From assembly GCA_024636015.1 (NCBI GenBank), contig JAGXHU010000027.1, forward strand, positions 1 to 36,222: DNA of 36,222 nucleotides. The letters run 5' to 3'. Source of the stretch: Halothiobacillus sp. GTDB lineage: Bacteria > Pseudomonadota > Gammaproteobacteria > Halothiobacillales > Halothiobacillaceae. The position numbers were made by a program, and so were the translations under genes. The notes beneath the pieces are model-generated. The model worked only from the letters and a program-made list of their open reading frames with translations. It searched no databases and had not been told where the DNA came from. Shown here piece by piece: positions 7,369 to 15,534 of the stretch; position 1 is the first letter of the stretch; each line of letters begins with the position of its first letter.

Positions 7369-8271
7369 ATGAACATATTCAGTCTGGATCAATTGATCGG
7401 CAATACGCCTTTGGTACGTATTCAACGCTTGTTACCCGAGCAGACAGCGCGCGGCAATCTCATTCTCGGCAAGCTGGAGGGCAACAACCCCGGTGGGTCG
7501 GTGAAGGATCGTCCGGCGCTCTGGATGATTCGAGAGGCCATTGCTCGGGGGGATGTCGCGCCTGGGGATCGTCTGATCGAGGCCACATCCGGTAATACCG
7601 GCATCGCCCTGGCGATGGTGGCGGCAACATTAGGTTTGAGAATGACCCTGATCATGCCGGATAACATGTCGCTGGAGCGGCGCCAGTCGATGGCGGCCTT
7701 CGGCGCCGAACTGATTCTGGTGCCCAAAGCACAGGGCATGGAGGGTGCGCGCGATCTGGCAGCCGCCATGGCCGTGCGGGGCGAGGGTGTGGTGCTGGAT
7801 CAGTTCAGCAATGCCGATAATCCGGCGGCGCATTTTGCGACCACAGGTCCCGAGATATGGAATGACACCGATGGCCGGGTGACGCATTTCGTCTCGGCGA
7901 TGGGGACGACGGGGACAATCATGGGTACGTCCCGCTACTTGAAGCAGCAGAACCCGTCCGTCGAGATCGTTGGCGTGCAACCGTCTGAAGGCGCGCAGAT
8001 TCCGGGGATACGTCGCTGGCCAGCCGAATACATGCCCCGTATCTTCGATGCGCGCATGGTGGATCGGGTATTGGAAGTGGATCAGTTCTCGGCGGAGGAA
8101 ACCACGCGCCGGCTGGCCCGTGAAGAAGGCATTCTGGCCGGGATTTCCTCCGGTGGTGCGATGGCGGCTGCATTGCAGCTGGCGCAAACCGTCGAGAATG
8201 CCGTGATCGTCACCATTATCTGCGATCGGGGCGACCGCTATTTGTCGACGGGCGTGTTCCCGGCGGCCTGA
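7369..8271 (+). CDS. cysM: Cysteine synthase B (CysM)
   Basis: 300 residues, the normal length for a fold-type II PLP enzyme of the O-acetylserine sulfhydrylase family. K46 in NNPGGSVKDRPA forms the internal aldimine. The substrate loop TSGNTG, the phosphate-binding GTTGT and the SSGGA near the end are all present. The RRWPAEYMP segment and EGNNPGG rather than EPxNPxxSVK distinguish CysM from CysK. CysM uses O-acetylserine with sulfide or thiosulfate and often serves growth on thiosulfate, which would suit a sulfur oxidiser (inference). It is transcribed away from the hybrid kinase gene and converges on purN with 34 bases between. Confidence 0.95.
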   Translation: MNIFSLDQLIGNTPLVRIQRLLPEQTARGNLILGKLEGNNPGGSVKDRPALWMIREAIARGDVAPGDRLIEATSGNTGIALAMVAATLGLRMTLIMPDNMSLERRQSMAAFGAELILVPKAQGMEGARDLAAAMAVRGEGVVLDQFSNADNPAAHFATTGPEIWNDTDGRVTHFVSAMGTTGTIMGTSRYLKQQNPSVEIVGVQPSEGAQIPGIRRWPAEYMPRIFDARMVDRVLEVDQFSAEETTRRLAREEGILAGISSGGAMAAALQLAQTVENAVIVTIICDRGDRYLSTGVFPAA

Positions 8272-8305
8272 TCCGCAGTATCGCCCGTATCACTCGCCCT
8301 TCGGT

Positions 8306-9049
8306 TTAGTCATTCAGAGCCAGGGGCGCATCTTCCCGAATGATTTGTGGACGATTTCGGGTCAAGGCGGGGTCTTGCCAGGTCGTCTGTCCATCGGCGT
8401 AACGGACGGCGCCGGTCACCAGCCAGGCCAGTGCCTGTGGATAGATCCGATGTTCCAGGGCATGCACGCGTGACTTCAGATGGTCGAGTGTCTCGCCAGG
8501 CTGAATATTCAGAATGCCTTGCACGATTGCCGGCCCCGCATCGACGGTCGGGGTCACGAAATGAACCGTGGCACCGTGGCGCGTGTCGGCCGCCTCCAGC
8601 GCACGGGCGTGGGTGTTGAGGCCGGGATATTTCGGGAGCAGGGAAGGGTGGATGTTGATCAGTTTGCCCAGAAACTGCTGGACTAATGCCGGTGTCAGAA
8701 TGCGCATGAATCCGGCCAGTGTGACGAAATCCGGTGATGCTTCCTGAATCTTGTTGGCCAGTGCCGCATCAAACGCGGCACGATCGGCAAAGAGGCGATG
8801 GTCGATGAATGCGGTGGTGATGCCCGCCTGCCGCGCACGAGTCAGGCCATGGGCGTCAGCTCGGTTGCTGATGACTTGCACGATGCGGGCTGGAATGCGG
8901 CCCGCGGCGCAACCATCGATAAGAGCCTGCAAGTTGGAACCGTTGCCGGAGATGAGCACGGAGATCCGGGGCAGTTGGCTGGGGTTGGGTGTTTCGGTTG
9001 GGGTCATGTCTGTTCGCGTGGTGATGTCCTGCGGACGCGGTGCACTCAT
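8306..9049 (-). CDS. purN: Phosphoribosylglycinamide formyltransferase (GART, folate-dependent)
   Basis: 247 residues. It transfers a formyl group from 10-formyltetrahydrofolate to GAR, the third step of de novo purine synthesis. The phosphate-binding loop SGNGSNLQA (34-42), N132 and H134 in INIHPSLLPKYPG, and D170 in TVDAGPA give the full catalytic N-H-D set. The body is standard, with an extended N-terminus of about 27 residues before the first strand. The real start could be the ATG at 9007, which removes 14 residues; neither position has a clear Shine-Dalgarno. It follows purM by 69 bases on the same strand, the order seen in many proteobacteria. Confidence 0.93.
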   Translation of the reverse strand: MSAPRPQDITTRTDMTPTETPNPSQLPRISVLISGNGSNLQALIDGCAAGRIPARIVQVISNRADAHGLTRARQAGITTAFIDHRLFADRAAFDAALANKIQEASPDFVTLAGFMRILTPALVQQFLGKLINIHPSLLPKYPGLNTHARALEAADTRHGATVHFVTPTVDAGPAIVQGILNIQPGETLDHLKSRVHALEHRIYPQALAWLVTGAVRYADGQTTWQDPALTRNRPQIIREDAPLALND

Positions 9050-9118
9050 GCCGTCAGTGCTGGGGCTGCTCGACCGGCCGGGCGTCGAAGATCAACGGGC
9101 GGTCACAGGCGGCGGCAA

Positions 9119-10174
9119 TCAGCAATAGACGACTGCGTCCCCGGCATCACGCGGGGTCATCTCGCCAAGTATCCAGGGCTGCTCGCCCGCCGCTTGCAGG
9201 GCTGACAGCGTCTGGGGTACTTCTGCCGGGCTGACGATGACGACCATCCCCACCCCATTGTTGAAGGTGCGCAGCATCTCTGATTCGGCGACATTGCCCT
9301 GTTCGGCCAGCCAGTCAAAAATTTCGGGGCGCTGCCAGCTCGACCGGTTGATGGTCGCGGCGAGTGTTTCGCCATACACGCGGGGGAGATTGTCGGTGAG
9401 GCCGCCGCCCGTGATGTGACACAGGGCATGGATGTCGATGGTTTTGGTGAGCGCGAGGATGGCCGCGGTGTAGATCCGAGTCGGAGCCAACACATGTTCC
9501 GCCAGGGCGCGGCCATCGGCCATCGGCGCGTTGAGATCGGGCTGGGCGCGCTCGATGATCTTGCGGATCAGGGAATAACCGTTGGAGTGGGGGCCGGAAG
9601 AGGCGAGGCCGATCAGTACGTCACCCGCCTGAACCTTGCTGCCATCGATCATCGCGGCTCTTTCGACCACGCCGACCGCAAATCCGGCCAAGTCGTAGTC
9701 CCCTGCATGGTACATGCTTGGCATCTCGGCGGTTTCGCCGCCGATCAGTGCGCAGCCAGCCAGGCGACAGCCTTCGGCGATTCCCGTGACAACCCGGGTG
9801 GCGACGTCCACATCAAGTTTTCCGGTTGCATAATAATCCAGGAAAAACAGCGGCTCTGCGCCGGTGACGACAATATCGTTGACGCACATGGCCACGAGGT
9901 CAATGCCGATATGGTCATGCCGATCAAGATCGATGGCCAGCCGAAGCTTGGTGCCGACGCCATCGGTGCCCGAGACCAGGATTGGGTCCTGATACTTGTT
10001 GCCGAGTGCGAATAGACCGCCAAAGCCACCCAGCCCACCGATGACCTCGGGACGCTGGGTGCGCTTGACAGCGGGCTTGATGCGTTCGATCAGGGCATCG
10101 CCCGCATCGATATCGACACCGGCATCACGGTAAGTCAGGGGGGCTTTGTCGGAATCGGCAGGACGTTGAGTCAT
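9119..10174 (-). CDS. purM: Phosphoribosylformylglycinamidine cyclo-ligase (AIR synthetase)
   Basis: 351 residues, close to the usual 345. It closes FGAM to AIR with ATP, the fifth step of purine synthesis. Family features in order: [12 protein letters not shown] near the N-terminus, a glycine-rich [10 protein letters not shown], the ATP/metal segment [22 protein letters not shown], and GGETAEMP. The C-terminal half keeps [14 protein letters not shown] and [13 protein letters not shown]. It is first in a purM-purN pair on the minus strand. The upstream 174 bases are shared with the divergent GST-fold gene and hold two overlapping inverted repeats. Confidence 0.96.
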   Translation of the reverse strand: MTQRPADSDKAPLTYRDAGVDIDAGDALIERIKPAVKRTQRPEVIGGLGGFGGLFALGNKYQDPILVSGTDGVGTKLRLAIDLDRHDHIGIDLVAMCVNDIVVTGAEPLFFLDYYATGKLDVDVATRVVTGIAEGCRLAGCALIGGETAEMPSMYHAGDYDLAGFAVGVVERAAMIDGSKVQAGDVLIGLASSGPHSNGYSLIRKIIERAQPDLNAPMADGRALAEHVLAPTRIYTAAILALTKTIDIHALCHITGGGLTDNLPRVYGETLAATINRSSWQRPEIFDWLAEQGNVAESEMLRTFNNGVGMVVIVSPAEVPQTLSALQAAGEQPWILGEMTPRDAGDAVVYC

Positions 10175-10234
10175 GATGGCAACATTCAGAAGGAAATTGC
10201 GCCATAGTTTACATCAGTGCAGCGCTGACGCGGA

Positions 10235-10290
10235 GGGTGAAAACAGGAAATCCCGGCCTGTTTCTGGATTGAGGTTGAACTTTTTCACCC
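10235..10290. repeat. Overlapping inverted repeats in the purM / GST-fold divergent region
   Basis: GGGTGAAAA (10235-10243) and TTTTCACCC (10282-10290) form a perfect 9-base inverted repeat. A second, AAACAGG (10241-10247) with CCTGTTT (10257-10263), sits inside and shares three bases with the outer left arm, so the two hairpins compete in part. The site is about 60 bases from each start codon and could be a regulatory element; no known operator is recognised. Confidence 0.4.
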
Positions 10291-10348
10291 GTGAGCGGCT
10301 CAAGAAGTCACGCAATCATTACACCCGCCATCAAGAGAGAGCCCTGAA

Positions 10349-11029
10349 ATGTTGACCCTGTATCAGTTCGAATCCTGCCCGTTTTGCTGGAAGGTCAAGG
10401 CCTTGCTTCATTATGCAAAGATTCCGTACACGGCCGTTGAGGTCAATCCCATGAACCAGAAGGAGCTGGCACATCTGAACCTGAAAAAGGTGCCGGTGCT
10501 TGCGGATAGCGACCAGATCGTGACCGAATCTTCGGCGATCATGGATTATCTCGATACGAATTACGCCCATTTGCCCGCCGGTGATGAATCGACTGCGGTG
10601 TGGCGCGGCTGGGTGGACGATACGCTGGTGCATTTCCTGCCCCCGATTGTGCACAAGGACTTCGCCACGTCCTGGCAGACATTCGGACAGGTGCTGAAAC
10701 CATCGGGTTACGGCGCGATCAAGCGTTCGCTGGTGCGCTTCGCAGGGGCGATGGCCATGTCGCGGGTCGCGCAGAAAAAGGCGCGGGAGCGGGGGATTTC
10801 GGATGCACCGGCCGCACTGAAGGCAGCGGTGGATCGTTGGGTTCAGGAAGGGCTGATGGGGCGTTCATTCCATGGTGGCGAACAGCCTGATCTGGCTGAC
10901 CTGAGCGTGTTCGGTATTTTACGTTCCACCGATGGTCTGTCCGCTGTGCTGCTGGCCTGTGAGCACAGTCCGGCGTTTGCGGCGTGGTATGCCCAATTGA
11001 AGTCCATGACCGCGTCAACGGCAGTCTAA
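10349..11029 (+). CDS. Glutaredoxin/GST-fold protein, mPGES-2-like
   Basis: 226 residues. The N-terminus is a thioredoxin-fold domain with a CPFC redox motif (C10-C13), followed by KIPYTAVEVNP, KKVPVL with its cis-proline, and TESSAIMDYL, the usual glutathione-binding stretch. The C-terminal helical domain contains WRGWVDDTLVHFLPP and a segment with AKxKARERGI-like character, which resembles the family of membrane-associated prostaglandin E synthase 2 and its bacterial relatives more than classic GSTs. A role in thiol redox or glutathione conjugation is plausible, but the substrate is unknown. An AGAGAG stretch about 10 bases upstream may serve as ribosome site. It ends seven bases from the convergent gene on the minus strand. 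Confidence 0.85.
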   Translation: MLTLYQFESCPFCWKVKALLHYAKIPYTAVEVNPMNQKELAHLNLKKVPVLADSDQIVTESSAIMDYLDTNYAHLPAGDESTAVWRGWVDDTLVHFLPPIVHKDFATSWQTFGQVLKPSGYGAIKRSLVRFAGAMAMSRVAQKKARERGISDAPAALKAAVDRWVQEGLMGRSFHGGEQPDLADLSVFGILRSTDGLSAVLLACEHSPAFAAWYAQLKSMTASTAV

Positions 11030-11036
11030 TAAAGGC

Positions 11037-11630
11037 TCAGCGCCTGCCCGTCAGCGTGCGCCAGCCGATTCTCAGGCCAGCCATCAGGCGATCGGTCCAG
11101 CGCGGTTGGATGCCGCCGCGGTAGGCGACGGTCGGGTCGACCTGAATGGCCCGCAGGATTTGCTCGATGCGGGTAATGGCGAACCGATAACGCATCCCGC
11201 TGAGCCAGGGCTTGCCGAGCACGGCTGAGGCCTGGAGCAGGTCGCGGGTCCTTTTCACATAACGTTCGCAGAGTCGTCGCCATGCAAAATCGACGATTTC
11301 CCGCCGGAAGTGCTCGTCCGTGACCTTGTATTCGCTCAGCTCGGTCATCGCGATTCGCAATGGTACCCCATGCGCCCAATCGCTGTGAGCGGACAACAGT
11401 CCGTCCAGTAGTTGCACGGCGATGATTAGGCCATCGATTTGGGCGGCCCGAGCGGGGTCGTTGGTCTGTATTTTGGCGTGGTTTAAGGGACGCAATTGGG
11501 GCAATCGACTTCGATAAAAAGTCATCAAGTCCGGGAATTGGTCGAGTGCCTGCGGTGGCGACTGGGGTGCACCCGCTGGTGATGGCATGCCCGGGCGCCA
11601 GGGTAGAAAATGGTCGATTGGTTTAGCCAT
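11037..11630 (-). CDS. Short squalene/phytoene synthase-like protein, function unknown
   Basis: 197 residues. The region with IIAVQLLDGLLSAHSDW followed by IAMTELSEYKV resembles the second half of squalene/phytoene synthases, where a QLTNILRDVxED helix precedes YLPxxEL. The Asp-rich catalytic residues are mostly lost here. The end, with YRFAITRIEQILRAI and a basic tail, fits the last helices of that fold. The first Asp-rich motif and about 80-100 N-terminal residues of a full synthase are absent. I therefore regard it as a half-size, probably non-catalytic relative; the assignment is tentative. The ATG at 11630 is favoured over a TTG at 11660 because it overlaps the end of gph by eight bases, the same arrangement as between ubiG and gph. 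Confidence 0.65.
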   Translation of the reverse strand: MAKPIDHFLPWRPGMPSPAGAPQSPPQALDQFPDLMTFYRSRLPQLRPLNHAKIQTNDPARAAQIDGLIIAVQLLDGLLSAHSDWAHGVPLRIAMTELSEYKVTDEHFRREIVDFAWRRLCERYVKRTRDLLQASAVLGKPWLSGMRYRFAITRIEQILRAIQVDPTVAYRGGIQPRWTDRLMAGLRIGWRTLTGRR

Positions 11631-12345
11631 AGTGATGTGTCGTATTGGCCTGTGTGTCAATCGTGTGGGGCATATCGAGCCAGTTCAGCAGATCAGATGG
11701 CTGGTCGAGAATCACGTCGGCCCGCCAGTCTTCAATGGGGCGCTCGCCGTCCAGGTAGCCCCATCGCGCGGCTGCGGCCGGCATGTGCGCGGCATGGCTG
11801 GCCTGGATATCGCGTTCGTGATCTCCAATGTAGAGAATCTCCTGGGGTTTGAGCTTGAGCCCGCCGGCGGCATAGATGAGTTGATCGGGAAAGGGCTTGC
11901 GACGAGGGAGGTCGTCACCGGCCACGACCACTGGCGCCTCGATCCCCAGTTTTTTCAGCAGGTTCCGGGTCAGAAACCCGGGCTTATTGGTCACGATGCC
12001 CCAGTGCAGGTTACGCCGATCCAATTGCCCAAGCACTTCGGTGAAACCACCGAACAGCCCGGATTCGCTGGCGATATCCTGGTTGTACAGTTGCAGGAAA
12101 CGATCGCGCAGCAGGTTGAATCCATCATGTTCGGGGCCCAGGCCAAAACTCAGCTCCAGCAGCCCGCGGGCGCCATTGGATACCTGGGGGCGGATCTGGG
12201 TAAACGGCAGGGGGGGGAGGTTACATTCGAGCCGCAACCGGTTTAGGGCGAGCGCCATGTCTGGTGCGGTGTCGACCAGGGTGCCGTCCAAGTCGAATAG
12301 CACGCCGCGAATGGCCGGGCGTGATGTTTGACGGGCGTTAATCAT
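11623..12345 (-). CDS. gph: HAD-family phosphoglycolate phosphatase
   Basis: 240 residues. HAD motif I is DLDGTLVDT (nucleophile and acid Asp pair), motif II is in IVTNK, the conserved lysine is in RRKPFPD, and motif IV is GDHERDI. A helical cap lies between motifs I and II, and the length suits Gph. The enzyme removes phosphate from 2-phosphoglycolate, which arises from DNA repair and, in an autotroph, from RuBisCO oxygenation. The start at 12345 makes an eight-base overlap with the ubiG stop; upstream in-frame starts would run further into ubiG. The ubiG-gph pairing is common in gammaproteobacteria, which supports the name over other HAD phosphatases. Confidence 0.88.
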   Translation of the reverse strand: MINARQTSRPAIRGVLFDLDGTLVDTAPDMALALNRLRLECNLPPLPFTQIRPQVSNGARGLLELSFGLGPEHDGFNLLRDRFLQLYNQDIASESGLFGGFTEVLGQLDRRNLHWGIVTNKPGFLTRNLLKKLGIEAPVVVAGDDLPRRKPFPDQLIYAAGGLKLKPQEILYIGDHERDIQASHAAHMPAAAARWGYLDGERPIEDWRADVILDQPSDLLNWLDMPHTIDTQANTTHHYG

Positions 12346-13063
12346 CTTTTTGGCAGGCCAGCAGGTAGTTGACATCGAGGTCATGCGGGTTCAACGCATA
12401 GGTTCGATTCAGTGGGTTGTACGTGATGCCGCAGAGTATGCGTGGATTGAGCCGCGCACGACGGGCCATGGCGGTCAGTTCGGCGGGCTTGATAAACCGT
12501 TTGTGCTCATGAGTGCCCGGCGGAACCAGTTTGAGGAGGTACTCGGCCGCAGCAATACCCAGTAGCCAGGATTTGGGATTGCGATTCAGGGTAGACAGGA
12601 AGACCCAGCCGCCTGGTTTGACGGCCGTGGCGAGCGCCTGAATGATTCGAGCCGGCTCGTCGACGTGCTCCAGCATTTCCATGCACGTCACGACATCGTA
12701 TTTTTGTGGGTGCGCCTGGGCGAATTGGATAATATCGGCCAGTTGGTAGTCGATGGACAGATCGTGCTCACGGGCGTGTTGCCGAGCGGCATCCAGTGCC
12801 TCGCCTGCCAGGTCGAGCCCGGTCACTTCCGCACCTGCCTGGGCCAGCGCTTCACTGAGAATACCGCCACCGCAGCCGACATCCAGCACGTGGGCTCCTT
12901 CAATGGTGGCACGTTCGGCGATGAAGGCCATGCGTAACGGATTGATGGCGTGCAGTGCGGCGAACGCACCTTCCTCATCCCACCATTGGTCTGCAAGCCG
13001 ATTGAACTTGTCGAGCTCATCGGCGCGGGCACTGGTCGTGTGGGGGGCGGAATGACCTGACAT
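12338..13063 (-). CDS. ubiG: Ubiquinone biosynthesis O-methyltransferase UbiG
   Basis: 241 residues, the usual length. It carries out both O-methylations of ubiquinone synthesis with SAM. The class I methyltransferase motif I is LDVGCGGG near residue 60; the acidic end of strand 2 is in TGLDLAGEAL; motif post-I is in CMEMLEHV. UbiG-specific stretches include FNRLADQWWDEEGAF at the N-terminus, LSTLNRN, and GTHEHKRFIKP, the membrane-binding and substrate region. A clear ribosome site (AAAAGGA) lies about 8 bases upstream of the ATG. It heads a minus-strand unit with gph and the synthase-like gene. Confidence 0.95.
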   Translation of the reverse strand: MSGHSAPHTTSARADELDKFNRLADQWWDEEGAFAALHAINPLRMAFIAERATIEGAHVLDVGCGGGILSEALAQAGAEVTGLDLAGEALDAARQHAREHDLSIDYQLADIIQFAQAHPQKYDVVTCMEMLEHVDEPARIIQALATAVKPGGWVFLSTLNRNPKSWLLGIAAAEYLLKLVPPGTHEHKRFIKPAELTAMARRARLNPRILCGITYNPLNRTYALNPHDLDVNYLLACQKDD

Positions 13064-13204
13064 GACGTAATCCTTTTCGAAATCCTGAAGTAGCGGGCAA
13101 TCGTCCTAGAGTATTTGAATCGGACGTTGCATGCGCATTTTCCATTCTAGACTGAATTGATGCGACGGCCCGGATATTGTGCCGAGATTTATTCATCTGC
13201 GGCG

Positions 13205-13231
13205 CGCCCTGCAGGGCGTCTGTGGTAGAAT
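13205..13231 (+). promoter_or_regulatory. Putative arg operon promoter with operator-like palindrome
   Basis: A perfect 14-base palindrome, CGCCCTGCAGGGCG, lies at 13205-13218. It is followed by an extended -10 sequence, TGGTAGAAT (TG at 13223-13224, hexamer 13226-13231). The place where a -35 box should be (13203-13208) is not a consensus match and is covered by the palindrome, which suits a regulated promoter. The palindrome does not look like a classic ArgR box. Confidence 0.4.
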
Positions 13232-13237
13232 CGGGCG

Positions 13238-13258
13238 AAAGGGGAGGTTGTCCCCTTT
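13238..13258 (+). promoter_or_regulatory. 5' leader stem-loop of the arg operon mRNA
   Basis: Perfect 8-bp stem, AAAGGGGA with TCCCCTTT, and a five-base GGTTG loop. It begins about seven bases after the putative -10, so it would lie at the extreme 5' end of the transcript. The sequence after it (ATTTGTTG) is only weakly T-rich, so it could protect the mRNA end or act as a poor attenuator. Confidence 0.45.
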
Positions 13259-13321
13259 ATTTGTTGCATCCGGTAAAGTTTGCTCTCGATACGTTTTTTT
13301 ATTCGGCAGGAGTCGTGCGCC

Positions 13322-14521
13322 ATGAGCACCCATTTGATGTCCACCTACAACCGGCAGCCCGTCACGTTTGTCCGGGGCGAGGGCGTTCGTCTCTGGGACG
13401 AGCAGGACCGCGAATACCTGGATGCGCTGTGTGGCATCGCCGTCACGGGACTTGGGCATGCGCATCCGGATATCAGCGATGCGATCTGCGAGCAGGCGCG
13501 TACCCTGATCCATACCTCGAACGTCTATGGTGTGCATTGGCAATCCCGGCTGGCAGATCGTCTGGCCGCCATTTCCGGCATGGATCGGGTGTTTTTCAGC
13601 AACTCGGGCGCCGAAGCCAATGAGGCAGCCATCAAGTTGGCGCGTCTGCATGCGCACAATCGTCAGATCGACGATCCCCAGATTCTGGTGATGGAAACTA
13701 GTTTTCATGGCCGTACCCTGGCCACCCTGGCCGCCACAGGCAATCCCGCTATTCAGAAAGGGTTCGAGCCGCTGGTCGGTGGGTTCTTGCGTGTACCCTA
13801 TGGGGATCTGGCGGCGATCGAGCAGATGGCGGCAAAACATGACAATATCGTGGCCGTGCTGGTCGAGCCCGTTCAGGGTGAGGGCGGTGTTCGTCCGGCG
13901 CCCATGGGGTATCTTGGCGGCATTCGTGCCTTGTGTGACCGTTATGACTGGTTGATGATGGTCGACGAAGTCCAGACCGGCATGGGCCGTACCGGCCACT
14001 GGTTCGGGTTTCAGCACGTCGATGGTTTGCTGCCGGATGTGATGAGCCTGGCCAAGGGATTAGGCAATGGCGTGCCCATCGGCGCCTGTCTGGCGGCGGG
14101 AAAGGCCGCGAACCTGTTTGCGCCCGGTAATCATGGCTCTACCTTTGGCGGCAATCCACTGGTTTGCCGGGTGGCACATACCGTGATTGCGGTGATCGAA
14201 CGGGATCAGCTGCTCCAGCGGGCCGTTACGCTCAGTACCCGTATTCGGACTGGGCTGGCGGCGGAGTTTTCGGGCGAGCCGGCCATTGTGGAGATTCGGG
14301 GGCTGGGGCTGTTAATCGGCATCGTGCTTGACCGACCCTGTGGGGAGTTGGTGCGCCGGGCTTTGGATGCCGGATTGTTGATCAACGTCACGGCGAATTC
14401 CGTGATCCGGATTCTGCCGCCCCTCGTTTTGAGCGATGCCGAGGCCGATGAGATCGTGACGCGTCTGGTTCGGATCGTCCGGGATTGGTTGGCGGAAAAT
14501 GCCGAACAAGTTTCGGATTAA
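13322..14521 (+). CDS. argD: Acetylornithine aminotransferase
   Basis: 399 residues, a class III PLP aminotransferase. K245 in [11 protein letters not shown] is the Schiff-base lysine; D215 and E216 in [14 protein letters not shown] hold the pyridine ring region; [16 protein letters not shown] (93-108) is the cofactor phosphate loop. It converts N-acetylglutamate semialdehyde to N-acetylornithine and may also serve lysine synthesis as succinyl-DAP aminotransferase. The ATG at 13322 is chosen because AGGAG at 13308-13312 lies nine bases upstream; an upstream ATG at 13280 lacks such a site. It is first in an argD-argF-argA unit and follows the palindrome and leader hairpin. Confidence 0.94.
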   Translation: MSTHLMSTYNRQPVTFVRGEGVRLWDEQDREYLDALCGIAVTGLGHAHPDISDAICEQARTLIHTSNVYGVHWQSRLADRLAAISGMDRVFFSNSGAEANEAAIKLARLHAHNRQIDDPQILVMETSFHGRTLATLAATGNPAIQKGFEPLVGGFLRVPYGDLAAIEQMAAKHDNIVAVLVEPVQGEGGVRPAPMGYLGGIRALCDRYDWLMMVDEVQTGMGRTGHWFGFQHVDGLLPDVMSLAKGLGNGVPIGACLAAGKAANLFAPGNHGSTFGGNPLVCRVAHTVIAVIERDQLLQRAVTLSTRIRTGLAAEFSGEPAIVEIRGLGLLIGIVLDRPCGELVRRALDAGLLINVTANSVIRILPPLVLSDAEADEIVTRLVRIVRDWLAENAEQVSD

Positions 14522-14580
14522 TTATTCACCATGGCGGAGCCGGTCACGAAGGCCGTATCCGTTTTTTCGAGATTCTTGAT

Positions 14581-15519
14581 ATGGCTGTTCGTCATTTTTT
14601 AAGCCTGCTGGATTACTCCAGCACGGAGTACCGTCGGATTCTGGATAGAGCCCGCGAATTACAACTGGCCTACGAGTCCGGTATCCGTCCGGCTACGCTG
14701 CAGCGGCGCGTACTGGGGATGATTTTCGAGAAGGCATCTACCCGGACCCGCCTTTCTTTCGAAGCGGGTATGGCTCAGCTGGGCGGTACGGCGATTTTCC
14801 TTTCGCCCAGGGACACCCAATTGGGGCGAGGCGAGCCGGTGGAGGATTCGGCCCGAGTGATTTCGCGGATGGTCGATGCGGTGATGATCCGCGCCAAGGA
14901 TCACACGATGGTCGAGCAATTTGCCGCCTATTCACGGGTGCCGGTCATCAATGCCTTGACCGATTTGAATCATCCCTGTCAGTTGCTCGCGGATATTTTC
15001 GCCTATGAACAGCGCCGTGGTTCGATTCAGGGCAAGCGCGTGGCCTGGATCGGTGACGGTTTCAATATGTGCTATTCCTATATTAATGCCGCCCAGGTAT
15101 TCGATTTCGAGTTGGTGGTGGCGACCCCGCCCGGTTACGCCCCTGATCCGGCGGCTGTGGCCGAGGCGGGTGACCGCGTGCGCTTGGTCCCCACGGCTCA
15201 GGCGGCTGCCGAGGGTGCCGACCTGGTGGTGACCGACGTATGGGCCAGTATGGGTCAGGAAGAAGAACGCGAGCGCCGATTACGGGATTTTTCCGGCTTT
15301 ACCATCGACGATGCCGTGATGGCCCGTGCGCGGCCGGATGCCCTGTTCATGCATTGTTTGCCCGCACATCGGGGGGAGGAAGTGTCAACTTCCGTGATTG
15401 ATGGCCCGCAAAGCGTGGTTTGGGAAGAAGCGGAGGCGCGTTTGCATACGCAGAAGGCGCTGCTCGAGTTCCTGATTCTCGGCGATGTGGGTGCCAGTCC
15501 GGCGTCTGTGAACGCTTAG
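14581..15519 (+). CDS. argF: Ornithine carbamoyltransferase
   Basis: 312 residues. The carbamoyl phosphate site STRTR is at 53-57 in [16 protein letters not shown] at 131-134 contributes the second phosphate contact, and HCLP at 257-260 supplies the catalytic Cys and the ornithine site. The product is citrulline in the arginine pathway. [10 protein letters not shown] and the ordinary STRTR, rather than the altered loops of acetylornithine transcarbamylases, support ornithine as substrate. The ATG at 14581 fits the family N-terminus ([10 protein letters not shown]); longer frames add unrelated residues that overlap argD. It lies 59 bases after argD and 15 before argA. Confidence 0.94.
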   Translation: MAVRHFLSLLDYSSTEYRRILDRARELQLAYESGIRPATLQRRVLGMIFEKASTRTRLSFEAGMAQLGGTAIFLSPRDTQLGRGEPVEDSARVISRMVDAVMIRAKDHTMVEQFAAYSRVPVINALTDLNHPCQLLADIFAYEQRRGSIQGKRVAWIGDGFNMCYSYINAAQVFDFELVVATPPGYAPDPAAVAEAGDRVRLVPTAQAAAEGADLVVTDVWASMGQEEERERRLRDFSGFTIDDAVMARARPDALFMHCLPAHRGEEVSTSVIDGPQSVVWEEAEARLHTQKALLEFLILGDVGASPASVNA

Positions 15520-15534
15520 GTAGACGGGCGCGAT

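Noticed and set aside
13193..14017. 274-codon minus-strand open frame over the arg leader and argD
   Set aside because: It overlaps argD on the opposite strand, and no protein family is recognisable.
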